Positions 58,660 to 64,000 of a stretch of DNA of 64,000 nucleotides are shown piece by piece. The position numbers and the translations under genes are program-made. The DNA is taken from assembly GCA_024401335.1 (NCBI GenBank), contig JAKSLH010000007.1:44571-108570 (forward strand), read 5' to 3'. Position 1 is the first letter of the stretch, and each line of letters starts with the position of its first letter. Origin of the DNA: Bacteroidales bacterium. Its GTDB lineage: Bacteria; Bacteroidota; Bacteroidia; Bacteroidales; Marinilabiliaceae. Below the pieces are notes generated by a model. It saw only the letters and a program-made list of their open reading frames with translations, had not been told where the DNA came from and did not search any database.

Positions 58660-59343
58660 TTATTCTAGGGCGAATAGCGTGCTTTCGTTGTCGGTTTTTG
58701 CACTCTTCTTTTTTGAAGCTCTCTTTTTAGCCACTGGCTTGGATTTAGGTGCCCCAAATGTTACGCGGTGCAAATCTGTCATTCCATGGATAGCAATGGC
58801 GTCTCTATGTGCCTTCGTTGGGTATCCTTTGTTGGTCTTCCAGTCATATTCTGGATGCTCCTTGTCTAGGTTCATCATCAGTTCGTCTCTATGTGTCTTG
58901 GCTAAAACTGATGCTGCGGCGATCGACATGTACTTGCCGTCGCCTTTGACTATTGTCTGATGCCCTATCTCTCTGCCTGCATCGGATACGCCTATCGGAC
59001 TTGTGTATGGCTTGAACTTGTTGCCGTCGACAATAATGTAGTCGGGTCTTGTCTTCAGCTGGTCGAGTGCCAGATGCATGGCTCTGATAGAGGCGTTGAG
59101 GATATTTATCTGGTCTATCTCATGGTTGTCAACCATGGCGACTGCCCAGGCCAATGCTTCTCTCTCTATTATGGGACGCAGTGCTTCTCTTTGCTTTTCT
59201 GTCAACTGCTTCGAGTCGTTGAGCAGGTCGTTTTCAAAACCTTCTGGTAATATGACTGCCGCCGCAACGACAGGTCCTGCCAGACATCCTCGTCCTGCCT
59301 CGTCACAGCCCGCCTCAATACGTCCCTTTTCTAGATATGGCAT
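58660..59343 (-). CDS. rnhB: Ribonuclease HII
   Basis: 227 residues from the second ATG (59343); another ATG lies at 59349. Removes ribonucleotides from DNA. The catalytic DEAG motif is in AGCDEAGRGCLAGPVVAAAV near residue 13; further acidic residues lie in YIIVDGNKF and in the SIAAASVLAKTHRDELM region. A lysine/serine-rich tail (KKRASKKKSAKTD) extends past the usual end. Confidence 0.94.
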   Translation of the reverse strand: MPYLEKGRIEAGCDEAGRGCLAGPVVAAAVILPEGFENDLLNDSKQLTEKQREALRPIIEREALAWAVAMVDNHEIDQINILNASIRAMHLALDQLKTRPDYIIVDGNKFKPYTSPIGVSDAGREIGHQTIVKGDGKYMSIAAASVLAKTHRDELMMNLDKEHPEYDWKTNKGYPTKAHRDAIAIHGMTDLHRVTFGAPKSKPVAKKRASKKKSAKTDNESTLFALE

Positions 59344-59360
59344 CAACATATGTCTACGCT

Positions 59361-60356
59361 TTATTCGTTGTATAACACATATAACAGGGTGCGTCCTACA
59401 GCTTCAAGAGTGGCTTTGTCGATATTGTCCGCAGTGTCGTTGTGCGTATGCCAGTGCTTGTAGAATGAAGAACTTGAGGATGGATCATATTGTATGATGT
59501 CGATACAAGGTATCTTGGCATGTTTATATACATAGTAGTGGTCGTCTGTGATGTAGCCGCCATTGTCGTTTACGAAATAGTTGCCATAGCCTATTGTCTG
59601 TGCGGCTTTCCATACCTTGTCGATTACGCTTTGTGCTGTCGACTTTGAATGATACTCCTGAAAGAACTGTGCTCCTTGGGCACCTACCATGTCCAGCAAT
59701 ATGCCGTAGCGTGCCTGGCAGTTCTCTCCTAACTCGCTCTTGGCCCAGTATTGGCTGCCAAGACACCAGGTGTCGGCCACATATTCCTTCATTTTGATGT
59801 GCTCAGGTGTGCCGTAATCTTCGGTGTCAAACAGTATTATGTCGATGCCGATGCCTGGCTTGCGTATCTGCATCTGTCGAGCTATCTCAATCAGTACACC
59901 AACACCGCTGGCTCCGTCGTTGGCTCCGTCGATAGGTGTGTTGTGGTATTTCGTGTCTTCATCCTGATCGGCAAACGGACGGCTGTCCCAATGCGAGCAG
60001 AGAATCACTCTGTTGGCTTTTTGTGGGTTGATCTTGGCTATCACGTTCCTTACTGGGAGCATCTTGCCTTCAAACGATTTGCCTTCGCCTTCCTGTATGG
60101 TTACCTCTGTGCCCATGCGCTCCAGTGTGTTCTTCAGATACGCAAGGCATTTGCTATGACTTTCGCTCCCAGGTACTCTAGGCCCGAATAATGTCTGTTC
60201 TTTTACATACTTGAACGCTGAGTCGGCCGAGAATTGTATCTCGCTGTCGGCCACTTTAATTTCTTTGACGATTACCGCGTTGTTTGTCTTGCTGCACTGT
60301 GTGAAGGTCATAGCTGATAATGTAGCTATGACAGCTGCGGCTAATTGTTTTTTCAT
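59361..60356 (-). CDS. M28-family glutaminyl-peptide cyclotransferase-like lipoprotein
   Basis: 331 residues with a lipoprotein-type signal (MKKQLAAAVIATLSAMTFTQC). The M28 zinc-site pattern is there: CSHWDSRPFADQDEDT near residue 118, PIDGANDGASGVGVLIEIAR near 137, DIILFDTEDYG near 172, and the TDDHYYVYKHAKIPCIDIIQ end. The wording (FGPRVPGSESH; HWDSRP; GANDGASGVGVL) is that of the animal-type glutaminyl cyclases of oral Bacteroidales such as Porphyromonas and Prevotella, which cyclise N-terminal glutamine of exported proteins after signal peptide cleavage. Aminopeptidase activity is the alternative. Confidence 0.8.
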   Translation of the reverse strand: MKKQLAAAVIATLSAMTFTQCSKTNNAVIVKEIKVADSEIQFSADSAFKYVKEQTLFGPRVPGSESHSKCLAYLKNTLERMGTEVTIQEGEGKSFEGKMLPVRNVIAKINPQKANRVILCSHWDSRPFADQDEDTKYHNTPIDGANDGASGVGVLIEIARQMQIRKPGIGIDIILFDTEDYGTPEHIKMKEYVADTWCLGSQYWAKSELGENCQARYGILLDMVGAQGAQFFQEYHSKSTAQSVIDKVWKAAQTIGYGNYFVNDNGGYITDDHYYVYKHAKIPCIDIIQYDPSSSSSFYKHWHTHNDTADNIDKATLEAVGRTLLYVLYNE

Positions 60357-60376
60357 ATGATCAACTCTGTTATAAC

Positions 60377-61048
60377 TTAAATATCTACGCCCCAGAAACT
60401 GTCTGAACTTCTGAAGTCGACTATCTGGACATGTGGGTATAGTTGTAAAGCGTGTTTCCTTATTACTTCGTATGCATCATTGGCCAGCACGTCGTCATCT
60501 CCAGGAAGTCTGTTGTAAACAATGGTGTGGAGATCTATGTCATGGCTTTTGCATACGTCAATGCTCATCAGGGCGTGGTTGATGCCACCGAGTTTAGATG
60601 TTGTCACCAATATCAGAGGTAGTCTTCGCGATGCTACGTAGTCTATGGTGAGCATGTCGTCGTTGAGCGGAACCATGAGTCCACCTGCTCCTTCTACAAG
60701 CACGATGCTGTATCTGCTCAGGAGGTAACGTGTGTCTCTGTCTATCTTTTCCGGGTCGATAGTTACGCCTTCAAGTTTCGCTGCCAGATGTGGTGACGCA
60801 GGTTTCTTGAACAAGTAGGAGCATGTGCGTCCCTCCTTGTCCTCTAACAGCATGCCGCATCCCATGACTTTTCTGTGCTCAACAAGGTCGTCGGCCACTG
60901 TTACACATCCTGTCTGTATGGGCTTCTGGGTGATAACTGAAACGCCTCTGTGTCTCAGGTATGCAGCCATTCGTGCTGTTACGTATGTTTTCCCGCTGTC
61001 AGTGTCTACTCCGCTGATGAAGTATGCACCATATCTGTGTTCTATCAT
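60377..61048 (-). CDS. bioD: Dethiobiotin synthetase
   Basis: 223 residues. ATP-dependent carboxylation of 7,8-diaminopelargonate in biotin synthesis. The P-loop is SGVDTDSGKTYVTARM near residue 12, with ITQKPIQTGCV and VLVEGAGGLMVPLN near 112 for substrate and magnesium binding. Other bio genes are not nearby, so biotin genes are split in this genome or biotin synthesis is partial. Confidence 0.92.
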   Translation of the reverse strand: MIEHRYGAYFISGVDTDSGKTYVTARMAAYLRHRGVSVITQKPIQTGCVTVADDLVEHRKVMGCGMLLEDKEGRTCSYLFKKPASPHLAAKLEGVTIDPEKIDRDTRYLLSRYSIVLVEGAGGLMVPLNDDMLTIDYVASRRLPLILVTTSKLGGINHALMSIDVCKSHDIDLHTIVYNRLPGDDDVLANDAYEVIRKHALQLYPHVQIVDFRSSDSFWGVDI

Positions 61049-61057
61049 TGTGTGTCG

Positions 61058-61738
61058 TTAATCTTCTTCTTCGTCAGAGTCTTCGTCGTCATCGTCGCCT
61101 CTGTCTTTCTTTTTCTTGTCTTTCTTCGACTTCTTGTCCTTCTTGTCGGCTCTCTCTTTTCTTTCGATGTTGACCTCTTCCTTTACTATCTCTTCTGCTG
61201 TATTGCCGGTGAGCTCCTCGTAAAGTTCAGAGGCGTCTGAATAGGCCTTCTCTGCTGCCTTGACTGCATCTTTGGCTGCTTTTTGGCCTGTCTCGCCTTT
61301 GCTTATGTTGGCTTTGCCCTTGGCAGAAGCCTTCTGCGCGTTGGCAATGGCCTTGTCTATTTTCTTGATGCTGTCGGCAGAAAGCTTGTCGAGTGCCTTC
61401 ACGTCAGCAAGTGCCTGCTTGGCTACGGCCTGATCCTTGTCCTTCAGGTATTTGTTGAAGCCTTTTCTCTCTTCAGCAAACTCCTTGATGGCAGCCTTCT
61501 TGGTCTCGTTTAGATCCTTGATCAAGAATTCTGCCTCTTCAACCTGTATCTTGCCGGCTTCAATGAGTGAGTCGTTGATGTATGCTTTCCTGTTGGCCTT
61601 GCGCAATTTCTCCTTTGCGCTTTCGTATTTAGTTGTGGCTTTGAGCTTTGCTGCTTCCACCTTGTCTTGAGCGTTTGATTGTGCAAATGCGCCTATGGCT
61701 ATAAAGGCTGCGATTGCTGTAACGATTATCTTTTTCAT
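61058..61738 (-). CDS. Secreted lysine/glutamate-rich coiled-coil protein
   Basis: 226 residues. Signal peptide (cleavage after GAFAQ near 20). The mature protein is almost wholly helical with many Lys, Glu and Ala (EAAKLKATTKYESAKEKLRK), then a poly-basic segment (KKDKKSKKDKKKKDRG) and a final acidic tail (DDDDEDSDEEED). No family recognised. A TATATTTG -7 box lies upstream. Confidence 0.7.
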   Translation of the reverse strand: MKKIIVTAIAAFIAIGAFAQSNAQDKVEAAKLKATTKYESAKEKLRKANRKAYINDSLIEAGKIQVEEAEFLIKDLNETKKAAIKEFAEERKGFNKYLKDKDQAVAKQALADVKALDKLSADSIKKIDKAIANAQKASAKGKANISKGETGQKAAKDAVKAAEKAYSDASELYEELTGNTAEEIVKEEVNIERKERADKKDKKSKKDKKKKDRGDDDDEDSDEEED

Positions 61739-61766
61739 GGATCGTAATGTTTATGCGTTGATTATG

Positions 61767-61774
61767 CAAATATA
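61767..61774 (-). promoter_or_regulatory. -7 element (TATATTTG) of the coiled-coil gene
   Basis: Matches TAnnTTTG on the reverse strand 28 bases before the ATG at 61738. Confidence 0.5.
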
Positions 61775-61836
61775 TATACTTGTACGTAATTTTTGTGCCA
61801 AGGTTTTGAAAAAGCCTGCGCTGATGCCTATGTTTG

Positions 61837-62310
61837 TTAGCTGAACAGTGATCCTATGGCTCCTATGATCCAAACAAGGAGATATATAAGGGCGCCTATC
61901 AGGAATAGTAGTACGAATATCGCTATCCCCATAATGAGGGCTTTGCCGTTGACTTCTTTGACGATTTTCTCGTCATTGTCAATGAATCCTTCAATTAGTA
62001 TGAGGTTCTTCTTGTACGATTTCAAGAATATGTCGGCCAGGTCGCCTATGAAGAATGGTATGAGCCCTACCATGAAGTCAAGCAGTATGTTGCATATTAT
62101 GGCAAGTGTTAGTGGTGTTGACTTTATCTTTGCTATGCTGATGTAGAGGTAGGGTATTGAGAACAACTGTGTTATGAAGTCGCCTACACCTGCCGGCAAG
62201 GCGAAGCCTGCGATAGGGTCCAGGTAGTAGTCGTCCATATATCTAGCTATCTTGCGGGTGAGCTGATATGTGGATGATGTCTCCATCTTTTTTCTGAGTT
62301 CAGTTGTCAT
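61837..62310 (-). CDS. DUF4112 membrane protein
   Basis: 157 residues. The DUF4112 pattern is visible: a conserved opening (RKIARYMDDYYLDPIAGFAL, PAGVGDFITQL) and hydrophobic segments at about 40-75 (SIPYLYISIAKI, TLAIICNILLDFMVGLIPFF) and at the C-terminus (ALIMGIAIFVLLFLIGALIY). Function unknown. The ATG at 62310 is favoured over 62328 because a -7 box (TATATTTG, 62326-62333, reverse strand) overlaps the longer start. Confidence 0.82.
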   Translation of the reverse strand: MTTELRKKMETSSTYQLTRKIARYMDDYYLDPIAGFALPAGVGDFITQLFSIPYLYISIAKIKSTPLTLAIICNILLDFMVGLIPFFIGDLADIFLKSYKKNLILIEGFIDNDEKIVKEVNGKALIMGIAIFVLLFLIGALIYLLVWIIGAIGSLFS

Positions 62311-62325
62311 GCCTGCCGTTTTTCT

Positions 62326-62333
62326 CAAATATA
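62326..62333 (-). promoter_or_regulatory. -7 element (TATATTTG) of the DUF4112 gene
   Basis: TATATTTG on the reverse strand, 15 bases before the chosen ATG; short leader. Confidence 0.45.
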
Positions 62334-62363
62334 GTGTTTTGCTTTCATACTTGTGCTTCGTAT

Positions 62364-62402
62364 GAAAAAAAAGTAGCCGAAAACCATCACGGCTCGGCTA
62401 TT
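62364..62402 (-). terminator. Terminator downstream of the chromate-transporter pair
   Basis: On the reverse strand TAGCCGA / TCGGCTA with a 13-base loop, then C and eight T residues. It lies about 240 bases after the last chromate gene; the bases between (62403-62639) hold nothing I can assign. Confidence 0.75.
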
Positions 62403-62639
62403 TTGTTTTACTCATAAATACCTTGATGTGCATCGTCACGAGCATCATCAAAATAAACCCAAAATCCAAAAATTAATGAAAACTCTATCTTTACTCAAGG
62501 CAAAATTATAAAGAAATAGAAGAGTCGCAACATAATGGTGTCATTTAGCGAAATAGGGGAAAAACATGTTCTTTTTTCGATAAAAAGCACTTCTGTTTGT
62601 TTGCGTTTTGGGTTCGTTTTGAGGTGTTTATGTGATGTG

Positions 62640-63320
62640 TTACAGCCCGATGATGCCGAAGGCTATTATGCCTATCGCTGCACATGCAAGGAGAGTATAT
62701 ATCATGCTCCATTTGTATCTCCTTGTGCCGTGAAGTACGACAAGGAATATTGCGATGGAGAGTGCAAAACCTATTGGTGACTGTTCGGCCTTGCCGAAGT
62801 TGGCCTCTGAAATGCCGAAGTTGCTCTCTATGTTGAGCGCACTGCCGATGTTGTCAATGTCAATGTCGGTGAGGAGGCATAGTGATGCTGACACGAGAAG
62901 TCCAACGACAGCGGGACGGAGTGTCTCGAATATCGATGTTGTTATGCAGTGGTCCTTATAGCGCAGTATTATCTTCGATACGAGAATCATGACGAAGAAG
63001 GGTAGCCAGATGACTCCGAATGTGGCTATTACAGAACCCAAGACGCCCATGAACCCCAATAGCATTGGCGTGTCTCCGAATGTCTCTATCATCCATGCGT
63101 CGTTGATGACTGATGTATATCCGCTGTATGTTGCTGCGTTGATTCCTATAGGGCCTGGTGTCATCTGCGAGATGGCAACGATGTCGGTGAATTCGCTTTG
63201 TGTCATCCAGTGATTGTCGCTCACGACCTCCGATTGTATGAATGAGATCATGGCATATCCACCGCCGAAGTTAAACAGCCCGATGTAGCTGAATACCCAA
63301 AATAAGCGTAGTAGTATCAT
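62640..63320 (-). CDS. Chromate transporter (CHR family), second half-size subunit
   Basis: 226 residues with about six membrane helices. The CHR signature is at the start: FSYIGLFNFGGGYAMISFIQ and SQMTPGPIGINAATYSGY. Half-size CHR proteins work in pairs with opposite topology. It lies 1 base after its partner on the reverse strand. Family members export chromate, though many homologues have unproven substrates. Confidence 0.88.
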   Translation of the reverse strand: MILLRLFWVFSYIGLFNFGGGYAMISFIQSEVVSDNHWMTQSEFTDIVAISQMTPGPIGINAATYSGYTSVINDAWMIETFGDTPMLLGFMGVLGSVIATFGVIWLPFFVMILVSKIILRYKDHCITTSIFETLRPAVVGLLVSASLCLLTDIDIDNIGSALNIESNFGISEANFGKAEQSPIGFALSIAIFLVVLHGTRRYKWSMIYTLLACAAIGIIAFGIIGL

Positions 63321-63321
63321 G

Positions 63322-63885
63322 CTATCTCCCCTTTGATGATTTGATGACGGCTCTGACTACTCCCAGCAGTGCAGCTCCGATGATTATCCATGCCGGCGAT
63401 ACTCCGAGCAGCCATATCAGTATGGCCGCGGTTATGGTGAGGGCCAGCTGCCATACGACGCCTTCGCGCCATTTGCCTATGCCGGCGTTTCTGCCCATGG
63501 TGAACACCGGTAGCGTTATGAGGGCTACTACGGCAGGTCTGAGACCTCTGAAGGCGGCTTCTACCCAGTAGTTGTCCTTTATCGATGTGAAGCATATCGC
63601 TATGCCAAGTATGATTACGAGCGAAGGCAATATGGTTCCTATAGAGGCGGCTATGGCTCCTTTGACGCCGTTGGTCTTGTATCCGATGTGTGATGCCATG
63701 TCAACGGCAAAGATTCCTGGTGTTGCCTGTGATACTGCTACAATGTCGAGGAATTCGGGTTTCCCTAGCCAGTGGTTCTTGTCGACAACTTCTTTTTCCA
63801 TGACCGGAAGCATCGCCATGCCTCCGCCCAGTGTGAAGCCGCCGATCTTCATGAAGGTGATGAAGAGTTCTTTGTTGGTTGACAT
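63322..63885 (-). CDS. Chromate transporter (CHR family), first half-size subunit
   Basis: 187 residues, the same family: FMKIGGFTLGGGMAMLPVME with EVVDKNHWLG, then VSQATPGIFAVDMASHIGYK. It pairs with the next gene. Together they equal one long-chain CHR protein (about 400 residues). Confidence 0.88.
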   Translation of the reverse strand: MSTNKELFITFMKIGGFTLGGGMAMLPVMEKEVVDKNHWLGKPEFLDIVAVSQATPGIFAVDMASHIGYKTNGVKGAIAASIGTILPSLVIILGIAICFTSIKDNYWVEAAFRGLRPAVVALITLPVFTMGRNAGIGKWREGVVWQLALTITAAILIWLLGVSPAWIIIGAALLGVVRAVIKSSKGR

Positions 63886-63908
63886 AGGAATATCTTATTT
63901 GGTATAAT

Positions 63909-63945
63909 AAAAAAAGCAACCGAATTGTTTCCAATCGATTGCTTT
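63909..63945 (-). terminator. Terminator after the tRNA gene
   Basis: On the reverse strand AAAGCAATCG / CGGTTGCTTT with one T-G pair, then further T residues; directly after the tRNA 3' end. Confidence 0.8.
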
Positions 63946-63949
63946 GTAG

Positions 63950-64000
63950 TGGGCGTTGACGGATTCGAACCGCCGACCCTCTGCTTGTAAGGCAGATGCT
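63950..64000 (-). tRNA. tRNA-Val (anticodon TAC), 3' part only
   Basis: On the reverse strand the anticodon arm TCTGC-CTTACAA-GCAGA is clear, with TAC as anticodon, followed by a variable loop, T-arm with GGTTCGAATCC, and acceptor AACGCCC plus discriminator A. CCA is not encoded. The 5' part lies beyond the window edge. Confidence 0.9.

Overview
The window comes from a bacterium of the order Bacteroidales, most likely a Prevotella-like member. The signs are a SusC/SusD/SusE-type starch system, a GH97 glucosidase, M28-type glutaminyl cyclase, promoters of the Bacteroidota form (TTTG, about 19-21 bp, TAnnTTTG), and gene starts without a Shine-Dalgarno sequence. No rRNA, CRISPR array, integrase or intact transposase was seen. 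One partial tRNA-Val gene lies at the right edge.

Layout. 1-9.7 kb: forward housekeeping run (end of an upstream gene, LptF/G-type permease, ribBA, dolichol-phosphate-mannose-synthase-like glycosyltransferase, dihydroorotase, small lipoprotein, 5'-nucleotidase, AsmA-like protein), closed by a terminator. 9.7-13.3 kb: reverse run with a CAT-like acyltransferase, a YolD-like small protein coupled to a Y-family DNA polymerase, a nitroreductase lipoprotein and a GNAT enzyme. 13.6-18.6 kb: export operon (TolC, HlyD, two ABC-2 permeases, no ATPase). 19.0-24.7 kb: operon of secreted proteins with CsgG-like N-terminal domains; the last three add a C-type-lectin-like C-terminal domain (one DUF1566/Lcl-like, two formylglycine-generating-enzyme-like). 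24.7-25.65 kb: scar with palindromes, a broken rhuM gene and short tandem repeats. 25.65-26.9 kb: nicotinamidase-like hydrolase, a possible 35-residue protein and an FKBP lipoprotein.

26.9-48.7 kb is a complete starch/maltose locus. The reverse arm has a LacI-family regulator, MFS sugar transporter, beta-phosphoglucomutase, GH65 maltose phosphorylase and periplasmic GH13 enzyme. The forward arm has SusC, SusD, SusE-like and SusF-like lipoproteins, a surface GH13 amylase and a GH97 alpha-glucosidase. Between the arms lie a small basic hypothetical gene and two FKBP isomerases. LacI-type operators (GCAAACGTTTGC) sit before the transporter operon, at the lacI promoter, and as three head-to-tail copies before susC, so one regulator probably controls both arms. 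Starch would be cut at the surface, carried in as oligosaccharides, trimmed in the periplasm, and maltose phosphorolysed in the cytoplasm.

48.9-53.8 kb: coiled-coil lipoprotein, small outer-membrane barrel, TPR/PD40 envelope protein and a GNAT enzyme. 53.9-64 kb: reverse housekeeping genes (PfkB kinase, guaB, apbE, SRPBCC protein, pyrE, rnhB, glutaminyl cyclase, bioD, coiled-coil protein, DUF4112 protein, split chromate transporter) and the tRNA.

The most striking signal is at the 3' ends of the two tandem genes at 22112-23377 and 23439-24704. Sixteen of 32 codons differ in amino acid there, and every such difference can be explained by substitution at adenines of AAC, AGC or ACG template codons. 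This is the mark of diversity-generating retroelement (DGR) variable regions. No reverse transcriptase or template repeat lies in the window, so the machinery would have to act from elsewhere in the genome.
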